Shown here: piece after piece, positions 48,609-56,816 of the stretch | Position numbering within the stretch: position 1 is the stretch's first letter | Layout of the letters: each line of letters opens with the position of its first letter | Source: Actinomycetota bacterium | Lineage (GTDB): Bacteria > Actinomycetota > Actinomycetes > Propionibacteriales > Propionibacteriaceae | DNA length: 64,000 nt | NCBI GenBank assembly: GCA_020161795.1 | Contig: JAIUOR010000028.1 | Coordinates: forward strand, 124,001-188,000 | Direction: 5' to 3' | Made by a program: the position numbers and the translations under genes | The notes under the pieces: model-generated | Seen by the model: the letters and a program-made list of their open reading frames with translations, nothing else | The model's database searches: none | Told to the model about the DNA's origin: nothing

Positions 48609-50645
48609 CTAGCCGGGGATCCGGGCGACGTCCTCCAGCCAGAGGGCGGCTGAGGTGTCGGACGGCATGCGCCAGTCGCCGCGGGGGGAGAGCGAACCGC
48701 CCCGGACGACCTTGGGGCCGTTCGGCAGCGCCGAGCGCTTGAACTGGGCGAAGCCGAAGAAGCGCTTGCAGAACACCTCCAGCCACTTCTTGATGGTCGC
48801 GAGGTCGTAACCCACCCGCTCGTCGTCGGGGAAGCCGCCGGGCCACTCGCCCGCCGCGGCGTCCGCCCAGGTGTGCATGGCCAGGAAGGCGACCTTCGAC
48901 GGCTTGGCGCCGTGCCGCAGCACGTGGAAAAGGGTGAAGTCCTGCAGGCTGTACGGCCCGATGGTGGCCTGGGTCGACTGCGGGCTGTTGCCGTCCACGG
49001 TCGGTATCAGTTCGGGGGTGATCTCGGTGTCGAGCACGGCCTGCAGCGTCCGTCCCACCTCGTCGGTGAACTGGCCGGAGGTGATCACCCAGCGGATCAG
49101 GTGCTGCATCAGTGTCTTGGGCACCCCGCCGTTGACGTTGTAGTGCGACATCTGGTCGCCGACCCCGTAGGTGCACCAGCCGAGCGCCAGTTCGGAGAGG
49201 TCGCCGGTGCCCAGCACGATCCCGCCGCGCTGGTTGGCGAGCCGGAACAGGTAGTCGGTGCGCAACCCGGCCTGGACGTTCTCGAAGGTCACGTCGAACA
49301 CGGGCTCGCCATCGGCGAAGGGATGCTTCATGTCGGCCAGCAGTTGGCGCGCGGCCGGCTTGATGTCGAGTTCGGCGAAGGTCACGCCCAGCGCGTTGGC
49401 CAGGTCGGTGGCATTGCCCTTGGTGTGATCGGACGTGGCGAAGCCGGGCATGGTGAAGGCCAGGATGTCGGTGCGCGGCCGGTTCATCCGGTCCATGGCC
49501 TTGGCGGCGACGATCAGGGCGTGGGTTGAGTCCAGGCCGCCGGAGACGCCGATCACGATCTTGGGCTGGCCGATCGCCTTCAGCCGCTGCTCCAGCGCGC
49601 TGACCTGGATGTTGTAGGCCTCGTAGCAGTCCTGGGCGAGGCGGGCCGGGTCGGCCGGGACGAACGGGAACCGGGGGAGCGGACGCTTGAGACCGAAATC
49701 GCCGCTCGGCACGCCGAGCTCGAACTCCACCCAGCGGTAGGCGTCCGTCCGTTCGGCGTGGACCCGGCGGTTGTCGTCGAAGGTGCCCTGCCGCAGCCGG
49801 TCCATGGCCAGCGTGCCCAAGTCGAGATCGGCGATCGAGGCCCGCGGCCCCATCGGGAACCGCTCGGATTCGGCGAGCAGCGTCCCCGCCTCGTAGACGA
49901 AGGTCTGTCCGTCCCAGGCCAGATCGGTGGACGACTCGCCCTCGCCCGCCGCCGCGTAGACGTAACCGGCCAGGTACCGCGACGAGCCGGAGGCGGACAG
50001 CAGCTTGCGCTCCTCGGCCTTGGCCACCGTGATCGGTGAGCCGGAGAGGTTCGCGATCACCGTCGCCCCGGCCAGCGCCGCCTCGGCGGCCGGCGGGATC
50101 GGCACCCACATGTCCTCGCAGATCTCGACGTTCAGCACGAAGTCGGGCAGGTCGAGGGCGGCGAACAGCAGGTCTGCGCCGAACGGCACGAGCCTGCCGG
50201 CCACCACGATCTCGCCGGTGACGTCCGTCCCGGCCGCGACCTGGCGGGCCTCGTAGAACTCCCGGTAGGTCGGCAGGTACGACTTCGGCACCACGCCCAG
50301 GATCTCGCCGCGGTGCAGCACCACGGCGCAGTTGTAGATGCGGTTCAGCCCGCGCAGCGGCGCTCCGACCACGATCACCGCGCTGACGTCGGAGGAGTTG
50401 TCGGCCAGCCAGCCGAGCGCTTCGTCCGTGGCGTCGAGCACCATGTCCTGCATCAGCAGGTCGTCGATGGAATAGCCCGTCAGGCACAGCTCGGGGAAGA
50501 CCGCCAGCACCGCGCCGTCGTTGGCCACCTCGCGCGCCTGGGCGAGCACGGCCTCGGCGTTCCGCTGCGGCTGCACCATGGTGATCGGCAGCGTGCAGGC
50601 AGCCACTCGCGCGAAGCCGTGGGCGTACAGGTTGAAGAAGTCCAT
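48609..50645 (-). CDS. nadE: Glutamine-dependent NAD+ synthetase
   Basis: A 678-residue two-domain enzyme that makes NAD+ from nicotinate adenine dinucleotide. The N-terminal nitrilase-like domain releases ammonia from glutamine (catalytic Cys in [11 protein letters not shown]). The C-terminal synthetase domain carries the ATP loop [12 protein letters not shown]. The length equals that of M. tuberculosis NadE. ATG 50645 has GAGGAGGG upstream; an earlier ATG at 50675 lacks one. nadD, which acts one step before, is at 62336 in this window, not linked. Confidence 0.96.
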   Translation of the reverse strand: MDFFNLYAHGFARVAACTLPITMVQPQRNAEAVLAQAREVANDGAVLAVFPELCLTGYSIDDLLMQDMVLDATDEALGWLADNSSDVSAVIVVGAPLRGLNRIYNCAVVLHRGEILGVVPKSYLPTYREFYEARQVAAGTDVTGEIVVAGRLVPFGADLLFAALDLPDFVLNVEICEDMWVPIPPAAEAALAGATVIANLSGSPITVAKAEERKLLSASGSSRYLAGYVYAAAGEGESSTDLAWDGQTFVYEAGTLLAESERFPMGPRASIADLDLGTLAMDRLRQGTFDDNRRVHAERTDAYRWVEFELGVPSGDFGLKRPLPRFPFVPADPARLAQDCYEAYNIQVSALEQRLKAIGQPKIVIGVSGGLDSTHALIVAAKAMDRMNRPRTDILAFTMPGFATSDHTKGNATDLANALGVTFAELDIKPAARQLLADMKHPFADGEPVFDVTFENVQAGLRTDYLFRLANQRGGIVLGTGDLSELALGWCTYGVGDQMSHYNVNGGVPKTLMQHLIRWVITSGQFTDEVGRTLQAVLDTEITPELIPTVDGNSPQSTQATIGPYSLQDFTLFHVLRHGAKPSKVAFLAMHTWADAAAGEWPGGFPDDERVGYDLATIKKWLEVFCKRFFGFAQFKRSALPNGPKVVRGGSLSPRGDWRMPSDTSAALWLEDVARIPG

Positions 50646-50694
50646 CGACCCTCCTCGAAGCTCAGGGAACAGCATCCCACGCCCCGCCGACGGA

Positions 50695-51060
50695 TCACTC
50701 CTCCGGATCGGCGGGCAGCGGCGCGAGGTAGGAGTCGATCTGGGCGATCAGGTCGCCGGCGAAGGTGAAGAGGTCGCAATAGGCGAACCGGAAGCGCCCG
50801 TGCTCGCGGTGGTGACCGACTCCGATGCCGGTGATCACGATGACGTCGCCGGCCTCGATCGTCCGATCGACCGTGAGTTCCGGGCTGCCCTCGAAGCCGG
50901 GGTTCTCGATCTCGGTGTCGAACTCCGCCTTACCGCGGGTGGTGCGCACGCCGTGGATGTGCCAGACGATGTCGGCGGTGAGACAGGCCAGGATCGCCTG
51001 GTGGTCGCTCGTCCGGAAGCCCTCCATGTACTGATGGACGAGCTGCTCACGGGAGTTCAT
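50695..51060 (-). CDS. SnoaL/NTF2-like protein
   Basis: A 121-residue cone-shaped-fold protein (HQYMEGFRTSDHQAILACL, then DIVWHIHG and RFAYCDLFTF). Members are isomerases, dehydratases or accessory proteins, so no reaction can be assigned. GAAGGG precedes the ATG. It follows the LigD-type gene after 38 bp on the same strand, so co-transcription is likely. Confidence 0.75.
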   Translation of the reverse strand: MNSREQLVHQYMEGFRTSDHQAILACLTADIVWHIHGVRTTRGKAEFDTEIENPGFEGSPELTVDRTIEAGDVIVITGIGVGHHREHGRFRFAYCDLFTFAGDLIAQIDSYLAPLPADPEE

Positions 51061-51098
51061 GCGGTTCCCTTCGGTCGGTGTTCGTGCTCCGGGTCGTC

Positions 51099-52022
51099 CT
51101 ACTCGGGCAGGCCGTCGCGGTCGGCCCACTCCAGCAGGGTGTCGAGCCGGAAGGCGACGTCATCGATGGTCGCGTGCGGGTCACCTGCCTTGGCGAACCG
51201 CGCCGGAACGGTGGCCAGGGTCAGTTCGCGCGGGTCGATGGCGGCCAGTTCGTCCCACTCGAAGGGAGTGGAGACCGTCCCGTCCGGCACCCCGCGGACC
51301 GACCACGCGCTGGCGATGGTGTGATCGCGGGCGTTCTGGTTGTAGTCGACGAAGACGTGGCGGGGATCGCGTTCCTGCCGCCACCAGGTGGTGGTCACGT
51401 CATCCGGCGCGCGGCGTTCCACCTCGTTGGCGAAGGCGAGCGCGGCCCGGCGCACCTCGCCGAAGCTCCATTCCGGTGCGATCCGGACATAGATGTGCAG
51501 CCCGTGCCCGCCGGAGGTCTTGGGGAAGCCCGTGATGCCCAGCTCGTCCAGCACTCCCTTGGCGACAGCGGCGACCCGTCGCACCCGCTCGAAGCCGGCC
51601 TCGGGCATCGGGTCGAGGTCGATCCGCCACTCGTCCGGACGCTCGACATCTGCCCGCCGCGAGTTCCAGGGGTGGAACTCCACGGTGGCCATCTGCACCG
51701 CCCAGATCACCGAGCCCAGCTCGGTCACGCACAGTTCGTCCGCCGTGCGTCCGTACCGCGGGAAGTACACCTGCACGGTCTCCACCCAGGGCGGAGCCCC
51801 GGCCGGCAGCCGCTTCTGGTGCACCTTGTCGCCGTCCAGCCCCTTGGGGAACCGGTGCAGCATGCAGGGACGCTCGCGCAGCGCCCGGACGATCCCGTCG
51901 CCCACCGCGAGGTAGTAGTTCACCAGGTCGAGCTTCGTCCACCCATGCTTCGGGAAGTACACCCGATCAGGGCTGCTCAGCCGGACCACCCGGGGCCCGA
52001 CCTCGATCCCGTCGGTCGCCAT
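51099..52022 (-). CDS. Stand-alone LigD polymerase-domain protein
   Basis: A 307-residue archaeo-eukaryotic primase superfamily polymerase, the type that adds nucleotides during non-homologous end joining. Metal-binding RIDLDP, then SGGHGLHIYVR, and VFVDYNQNARDHTIAS are the family motifs. No ligase or nuclease domain is fused, and no Ku gene is in the window. The ATG has TAGCGT 6 nt upstream and no Shine-Dalgarno, so it is probably leaderless. In mycobacteria stand-alone relatives act in DNA repair; the role here is inferred. Confidence 0.9.
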   Translation of the reverse strand: MATDGIEVGPRVVRLSSPDRVYFPKHGWTKLDLVNYYLAVGDGIVRALRERPCMLHRFPKGLDGDKVHQKRLPAGAPPWVETVQVYFPRYGRTADELCVTELGSVIWAVQMATVEFHPWNSRRADVERPDEWRIDLDPMPEAGFERVRRVAAVAKGVLDELGITGFPKTSGGHGLHIYVRIAPEWSFGEVRRAALAFANEVERRAPDDVTTTWWRQERDPRHVFVDYNQNARDHTIASAWSVRGVPDGTVSTPFEWDELAAIDPRELTLATVPARFAKAGDPHATIDDVAFRLDTLLEWADRDGLPE

Positions 52023-52089
52023 CGCGCCACGCTACCCGGCGAGCCCGCCGCAGTCATCAGGTGGGGCCACCTGGGCCACCGACAGTAGC

Positions 52090-52914
52090 GTGGCCATTGA
52101 GGGTCGAGCGGTCCGCCAGGTCAGGCTGATCGTGTGCCTCACGAGCACTCGGTGCGAGTTGTCCACAGAGTCGGATCCGAACGGGCGCATTCGCGGCCCG
52201 AGGCCTCAGGCTGTTCTGCATGCGAACGCCAGGTCCGATCCCGCTGCCTCAGCAGCCGATCTCGTGGGAGACGCTGCGCGCGCGAGAAGCACCGAGTCCG
52301 TGCGGATCCACGTCGGCAAGCTGCCCGCCCACCATGTCACGCGGGATTCCGGAGGCTGGCAGGTGACGACGCTCGCCCGAACGGCGGTGGATGTCGTTCG
52401 TGGGCATGCGCTACCGGAGTCCCTGGTCGTGCTGGACGCCGCGCTTCGCCTCGGCTGCGCCGATCTCGTGGCGACACCTCGCCGTTCCGACTACGCCAAC
52501 CGGACGATTGCGGGAGCAGCCGCGGTTCCGCTGGCGGAGGCGGCAAGGTGGGTGCGCGAACGCCGCTCGATCGCGGCGGCATTGACGGCCGCCGATCCTC
52601 GGCGGGAGTCACCGGTGGAGTCCCTCAGCGCGGCGCATTTCATCATCGCCGGATTGCCGCTGCCGCAATCCCAGGTGCCGATCCATACCCCGATGGGCAC
52701 GCTGTACCCGGACTTCTACTGGCCTGAGCGGCGTCTGATCGGTGAGGTCGACGGAGCGGTGAAGTACAGCGACCCCGATGCTCACGTGAGGGAGAAGGAG
52801 CGCGAACAACTGTTGCGCGATCTGGGCTACCGGATGGTGCGCTGGCTCGGCCGCGAGATTCGCCTGCAGCCGTGGGTCGTGATCGAGCGCGTGGCTCGGG
52901 AACTTGGGCTGTGA
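52090..52914 (+). CDS. AbiEi/DUF559-type protein, probably 5'-truncated
   Basis: The frame gives 274 residues. From about residue 80 it matches the AbiEi-antitoxin/DUF559 type common in actinobacteria (VRIHVGKLPAHHVT, VTTLARTAVDVVR), and its end has an endonuclease-like fold (LYPDFYWPERRLIGEVDGAVKY ... RDLGYRMVRW) with Asp-Glu-Lys in the right order. The expected N-terminal winged helix is absent; the first about 55 residues look unlike coding DNA. A remnant or a divergent short form is likely. It abuts the inverted-repeat element that begins 2 bp after the stop. Confidence 0.55.
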   Translation: MAIEGRAVRQVRLIVCLTSTRCELSTESDPNGRIRGPRPQAVLHANARSDPAASAADLVGDAARARSTESVRIHVGKLPAHHVTRDSGGWQVTTLARTAVDVVRGHALPESLVVLDAALRLGCADLVATPRRSDYANRTIAGAAAVPLAEAARWVRERRSIAAALTAADPRRESPVESLSAAHFIIAGLPLPQSQVPIHTPMGTLYPDFYWPERRLIGEVDGAVKYSDPDAHVREKEREQLLRDLGYRMVRWLGREIRLQPWVVIERVARELGL

Positions 52915-52916
52915 AA

Positions 52917-53080
52917 CGCCGATCTGTCGGGGGTTATGGTCACGCGAATGGATGGGAAGCAACGGTTTCGCCGACCCAGCGGGGCAATAGCGCCTCGGTG
53001 AGCGCTGGTAGCCCCAATGGATCGGCGTATCTGCGGATTTGGGGGGGCGCGCCGTGATTCGTAACCCCGACAGATCGGCG
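52917..53080. repeat. 164-bp inverted-repeat element
   Basis: The outer arms, 52917-52944 and 53053-53080, share CGCCGATCTGTCGGG plus GTTA and CACG with few mismatches. Inside are nested pairs: GGGGC (52981) with GCCCC (53011) and AGCGC (52989) with GCGCT (53002). No transposase or open frame is present. It may be a MITE-like repeat or encode a structured RNA. No target-site duplication was seen. Confidence 0.65.
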
Positions 53081-53287
53081 GATGCATCGGTGGCGGGGCG
53101 CAGCTGAGATCAGAGATGCCGCGAGTTCCCTCGCTCGCGCCTACGGCGACAGCTCTCCGGTCGTGGTCGTGCAATCGGGAAGGGCGGGCCCCTGTCTGCA
53201 GTGGGCGACGGCAGGCGTTCTTGCTGGACGGGAGTGGATGGGAGGTGCTGCTGGTCCGGGGGAATGCCCGATCCGCTCGGCGTCGGT
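53081..53287. other. Gene-free stretch upstream of the rplU promoter
   Basis: About 207 bp between the inverted-repeat element and the rplU promoter. No convincing ORF, RNA or hairpin was found. Confidence 0.6.
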
Positions 53288-53420
53288 TTGACCCTGTCGC
53301 TGCCCGGAACGTATTCTTGATCCTCGGTGCTCGCTGTGCTGGTTTCTCCGGCGCTGACACCTTCGGTGGTCTGTCGAACACCGACCAAGACGTATCAGGT
53401 TCGTTGAGAGTGGGTCAGTC
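53288..53420 (+). promoter_or_regulatory. rplU promoter and leader
   Basis: TTGACC (53288-53293), an 18-bp spacer and TATTCT (53312-53317) form a good promoter. The start near 53324 would give a leader of about 97 nt containing a small hairpin (TCGGTG with CACCGA). Ribosomal-protein leaders for L21 are known in other bacteria; whether this one is regulatory is not shown. Confidence 0.6.
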
Positions 53421-53726
53421 GTGTACGCGATCGTGCGCAGTGGCGGACGCCAGCACAAGGTTGCTGTCGGGGACGTGCTGGAGGTCGACAAGGTCGAGGC
53501 CGAGGTTGGTTCCTCGATCGATCTCGTCCCCCTGCTGGTGGTCGACGGTGACGCTGTCACCGCGGACGCGAAGAAGCTGGCCAAGGTCAAGGTGAGCGCC
53601 GAGGTGCTGGCCGAGGTCAAGAGCCCGAAGATCCGCATCATCAAGTACAAGAACAAGACCGGCTACAAGAAGCGCCAGGGGCACCGCCAGCGGTACACCC
53701 AGGTCAAGGTCACCGGGATCAAGTGA
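53421..53726 (+). CDS. rplU: 50S ribosomal protein L21
   Basis: A 101-residue large-subunit protein. The N-terminus [17 protein letters not shown] and the C-terminal [19 protein letters not shown] are family signatures. The GTG start follows GAGAGTGGG. rpmA follows after 11 bp in the universal rplU-rpmA arrangement. Confidence 0.98.
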   Translation: MYAIVRSGGRQHKVAVGDVLEVDKVEAEVGSSIDLVPLLVVDGDAVTADAKKLAKVKVSAEVLAEVKSPKIRIIKYKNKTGYKKRQGHRQRYTQVKVTGIK

Positions 53727-53737
53727 GGGGCTGAGCA

Positions 53738-53992
53738 ATGGCACACAAAAAGGGCGCATCGTCCTCCCGCAATGGTCGGGATTCCAACTCTCAGCGGCTC
53801 GGCGTGAAGCGGTTCGGCGGCCAGCAGGTCAACGCCGGCGAGATCATCGTCCGTCAGCGCGGCACGCACTTCCACCCCGGTGAGGGCGTCGGTCGCGGTG
53901 GCGACGACACCCTGTTCGCGCTGCGCGCCGGCAAGGTCGAGTTCGGCACCCGCCGGGGCCGCCGCGTGGTGAACATCGCGGTAGCCGAGTAA
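53738..53992 (+). CDS. rpmA: 50S ribosomal protein L27
   Basis: An 84-residue large-subunit protein. [16 protein letters not shown], the disordered N-terminal arm, reaches the peptidyl-transferase centre, and [15 protein letters not shown] is the core. GAGGGGC precedes the ATG. It is the second gene of the rplU operon and is followed by a strong terminator, so obg, which often follows in the same operon, is transcribed separately here. Confidence 0.98.
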   Translation: MAHKKGASSSRNGRDSNSQRLGVKRFGGQQVNAGEIIVRQRGTHFHPGEGVGRGGDDTLFALRAGKVEFGTRRGRRVVNIAVAE

Positions 53993-54007
53993 CTCCAGAA
54001 CCAACGC

Positions 54008-54036
54008 AAGGGCCGTCCCGACCGGGGCGGCCCTTT
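54008..54036 (+). terminator. Intrinsic terminator after rpmA
   Basis: AAGGGCCGTCCC and GGGGCGGCCCTT form a 12-bp stem with a GACC loop, ending in TTT. The arms are the same as in the tig terminator at 25846. Confidence 0.9.
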
Positions 54037-54048
54037 GTGCTGACCGGA

Positions 54049-54681
54049 TCAGGGCAGCTGGTCGGCGAGCGGGTGTGACCCGCCCAGCCGGCGCCGGCCG
54101 ATGGCGAACAGCACCTGGTGGTGGATCCTGTCGGCGCCATCCTGGCGGGATTCGCCCTCCTGTGCCCGGTCGTGCCAGCGTTCGATGACAGCGGTGAGTT
54201 CGGCGCCCAGCTGCTTGGCCTCCGCCTTGCTGAGCAGGATCGGTCGGGCGGTGAACTCGCCGCGGGCGTGTTCGTCCGGTTCGGACTCGATCGAGGCCCG
54301 CAGCCAGTCGAGTATCGGAGCGACCGCAGCCGAGGATCCCGGCAGCTTGCGATCGATCTCGAAGGCATCCGCCGCGCGACGCCAGACGCGGTCTCGTCGG
54401 TCGTGCGCCAGTTCGGGTGCTTCGACGATCATGCCGGCCTTGGCGAGGGCGCGCAGATGAAAGCTGATGGAGTTGGCCGGCTGCCCCAGGGTCTGGGCGA
54501 GATCAACCGCCCGAGCGGATTCGCGGACGGCGAGTTCGAACAGGATCTGTTGGCGCAGTGGGTGAGCGATTGCTCGCAGGGCCGCCGGGCTGTCGATCAG
54601 GAAACGTTCCGGCTCGGCTGCCGGAGGCTCCGGATTGACCGGCGCCGCGGACTCATCGATGGGTGGAGCGGGATCGGCCAT
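54049..54681 (-). CDS. ArsR-type winged-helix regulator (first pair)
   Basis: A 210-residue regulator. After a Pro/Glu-rich tail of about 28 residues comes the winged helix (ALRAIAHPLRQQILFELAVRE, then LAQTLGQPANSISFHLRALAKAGMI), then a C-terminal effector domain with no metal-binding cysteine motif. The ATG has TAGGCT 6 nt upstream and no Shine-Dalgarno. It is divergent from an MFS gene at 54880, which it probably represses through the palindrome at 54715. Confidence 0.85.
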   Translation of the reverse strand: MADPAPPIDESAAPVNPEPPAAEPERFLIDSPAALRAIAHPLRQQILFELAVRESARAVDLAQTLGQPANSISFHLRALAKAGMIVEAPELAHDRRDRVWRRAADAFEIDRKLPGSSAAVAPILDWLRASIESEPDEHARGEFTARPILLSKAEAKQLGAELTAVIERWHDRAQEGESRQDGADRIHHQVLFAIGRRRLGGSHPLADQLP

Positions 54682-54714
54682 GGCGGCAGCCTAGCAGGAA
54701 TCCGCAACAATTCA

Positions 54715-54734
54715 TGCGCAAGATGTATTGCGCA
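54715..54734. promoter_or_regulatory. Predicted ArsR operator, first pair
   Basis: TGCGCAA-GATGTA-TTGCGCA is a perfect 7-6-7 inverted repeat lying between the divergent ArsR and MFS genes, next to the expected -35 position of the ArsR gene. Confidence 0.7.
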
Positions 54735-54879
54735 ATGAGTGGTGCGGGATTTACTGTGGCTGCATGGACGCCAGCGATCTCACAGTCGACGACCGGATAC
54801 CTTCGGGCAGGAGCCGACTCCACAGCCACCTCTTCGACGCCGCCGGCGGTGGGGCAGACCTGAGCCGGGCGGTGGGACC

Positions 54880-56178
54880 GTGACCGAGAATGACGTGCGT
54901 GCCGCGGTGGAGGGTGCTCTGCCGGGGGTCGTGGGTTCACCGGTGCCGCTGTGGCGCAATCGGCCCTACGCCCTGCTGCAGACCGGCAAGACCGCTCATG
55001 TCGTCGGGGTGGGGATCGGTGCCTTCGCGATTCCGCTGCTGGCCTTCCAGGTGACCGGATCGGTGGTTCAGGCGGGGATCATCGCCGGGTTCGGTGAGAT
55101 CGGCGCATTGCTCGGAACCCTTCCCGGTGGGGTGGTGGCCGACCGCTTCGATCGCCGGCGGATCATCGGAATCGCATCGGTTCTGGGTGGGATGCTGTGG
55201 CTGGGTCTTGCGGCCGTGTGGTGGACCGGCCACCTCTCGGGCTGGCACCTGGCCCTGGCGCTGTTCGGCTCCTCGGTGGCGGCGGTGTTCGCCAACCCGG
55301 CCGAATCCGGGGCGATCCGCGCGGTGGTGCCCAGCGAGCAACTGGGGACGGCGATGGCCGTCGTGCAGGGACGTCACGCGGTCGCCTCCCTGGTGGCCGG
55401 GCCGCTCGGCGGCTTCCTGTACGGGGTCGGTCATGCGGTGCCGCTGCTGGTCAGTGCCGTCGGGCACCTGTCGATGAGCGTCGCGACCGGCTTCGTCCGC
55501 GAGCCGCTGAACGGCGACCTGGATTCGGCCCGTGCGACCCACCCGCTGGTCGCCCTGCGGCAGGGCTTGCGGTTCATCTGGAACATCAGGTTCTTCCGGA
55601 TGGCGATGGGGTTGTTCATCGCCATCAACATCGCCTTCACCGGGCTGATCGCCGTCATCAACCTCGAGCTCGTCCAGACCGGCACCGATCCGGTCCTGAT
55701 CGGGATGCTCGACCTGGTGGCGGGAGCGGTCATGGTGCTGGGCGCGCTGCTGGCGCCACGCCTGCTGAACCGGCTTCGGCTCGGGATGATCATCGTGACC
55801 GGACTCGGCCTTGCCGCCGCCGGGACGATCGGGATGGCGCTGCTGCACAGCTACCCGGGCTACCTGGCGATGCTCGCCCTGGCCGTCACCCTGATTCCCG
55901 CGATCAACGCCGGCCTGGGTGGCTACACGCTGGCCATCACGCCGCCGGAGTTGCAGGGCCGGGTGAGTTCGGTACTCGGATTGACCGGCTTCGTCGCCGC
56001 CCCGATCGCGCCGGTGGTCGGCGCGGCCCTACTGGCCGGTGCCGGCGTGGTCACGGCGCTGTGGGTCTTCGCGGTGGCGATCGCCGTGATCACGGCGGTG
56101 CTGGCCGGGCTGCCCGACCTGCGGCGGATCGGGCTGCCCGAGACCTGGGGTCAGGACGCGTTGGCGGGGGAGGTCTGA
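54880..56178 (+). CDS. MFS transporter (first ArsR/MFS pair)
   Basis: A 432-residue major facilitator with 12 predicted helices, starting LLQTGKTAHVVGVGIGAFAI. The loop GGVVADRFDRRRIIGI after helix 2 is MFS motif A. It resembles the efflux-type group that includes enterobactin exporters. The GTG start follows GGTGGGA. It is divergent from an ArsR-type gene across a 198-bp gap. The substrate is unknown. Confidence 0.88.
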   Translation: MTENDVRAAVEGALPGVVGSPVPLWRNRPYALLQTGKTAHVVGVGIGAFAIPLLAFQVTGSVVQAGIIAGFGEIGALLGTLPGGVVADRFDRRRIIGIASVLGGMLWLGLAAVWWTGHLSGWHLALALFGSSVAAVFANPAESGAIRAVVPSEQLGTAMAVVQGRHAVASLVAGPLGGFLYGVGHAVPLLVSAVGHLSMSVATGFVREPLNGDLDSARATHPLVALRQGLRFIWNIRFFRMAMGLFIAINIAFTGLIAVINLELVQTGTDPVLIGMLDLVAGAVMVLGALLAPRLLNRLRLGMIIVTGLGLAAAGTIGMALLHSYPGYLAMLALAVTLIPAINAGLGGYTLAITPPELQGRVSSVLGLTGFVAAPIAPVVGAALLAGAGVVTALWVFAVAIAVITAVLAGLPDLRRIGLPETWGQDALAGEV

Positions 56179-56210
56179 GCCAAGCGCACCTGGGGACGTG
56201 CCCGGTCGAA

Positions 56211-56762
56211 TCAAGCGCGCGGATCGGCCCGGTGCAGCAGGAACAGCCCGCGCCGGGAGGGGTGTCCCGCGTCGGCCCGCTCCCGGTCGGTGGCGACGTA
56301 GCTGTCGATCACCTCAACCAGGCGGGCATCCAACTCGTCCACCTCGGCGTCGGTCAGGTGCAGGGTGAAGGTGGCGAAGGTCGACACGCCGTCCGGGCCG
56401 GCGTCCAGGGCATCCTGCATGGCCAGCGCGACGGGGGAGAACCGGATGCCCGGATCGGCGCCGGCCAACGGATCGGAGAGCCACCAGGTGCGTCGCGTCG
56501 AGCGGTACGGCTTCTCGCGGGCGCCGCGTGTGCCGCGGCGGGCCGGGAGCTGCTCCAGGAAGCCGGCGTCCACCAGGATCCGGACGTGGTACAACGAGGT
56601 GGCCGGGTCGACCCCGAGTTGGTCGGCGAGCTGCCGGTTGGTCAGCTCCTGGGCGCCGGTCAGGCGGACGATGCGCTGGCGCAGCACGTTCGCCAGCGCT
56701 CTCGCCTCGACGTCGGTCGCGGCGCGCCGCTGCGGAATCCCGGCGGCAGGGGTCGTTGTCAT
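56211..56762 (-). CDS. ArsR-type winged-helix regulator (second pair)
   Basis: A 183-residue regulator whose winged helix reads ARALANVLRQRIVRLT, then LTNRQLADQLGVDPATSLYHVRILVDAGFL. The C-terminal half differs from the first ArsR protein apart from the general layout. The ATG has TAGAAT 6 nt upstream and no Shine-Dalgarno. It is divergent from the MFS gene at 56817 with only 54 bp between, and converges with the first MFS gene. Confidence 0.85.
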   Translation of the reverse strand: MTTTPAAGIPQRRAATDVEARALANVLRQRIVRLTGAQELTNRQLADQLGVDPATSLYHVRILVDAGFLEQLPARRGTRGAREKPYRSTRRTWWLSDPLAGADPGIRFSPVALAMQDALDAGPDGVSTFATFTLHLTDAEVDELDARLVEVIDSYVATDRERADAGHPSRRGLFLLHRADPRA

Positions 56763-56768
56763 GTCCGT

Positions 56769-56810
56769 ATTCTACGAGTGGTTGGAAGATTTCCAATCCA
56801 GGCATAGGAT
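56769..56810. promoter_or_regulatory. Overlapping divergent promoters with shared palindrome, second pair
   Basis: TTGGAA-GAT-TTCCAA (56782-56796) is a perfect inverted repeat. On the plus strand TTGGAA is followed by a 17-bp spacer and TAGGAT (56805-56810) for the MFS gene. On the minus strand the other half is TTGGAA, a 16-bp spacer and TAGAAT (56774-56769) for the regulator. Each half-site thus doubles as a -35 box. Confidence 0.75.
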
Positions 56811-56816
56811 CCAGGA

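Noticed and set aside
53082..53291. 69-codon ORF upstream of rplU
   Set aside because: No ribosome site, no family, and it overlaps the rplU promoter.
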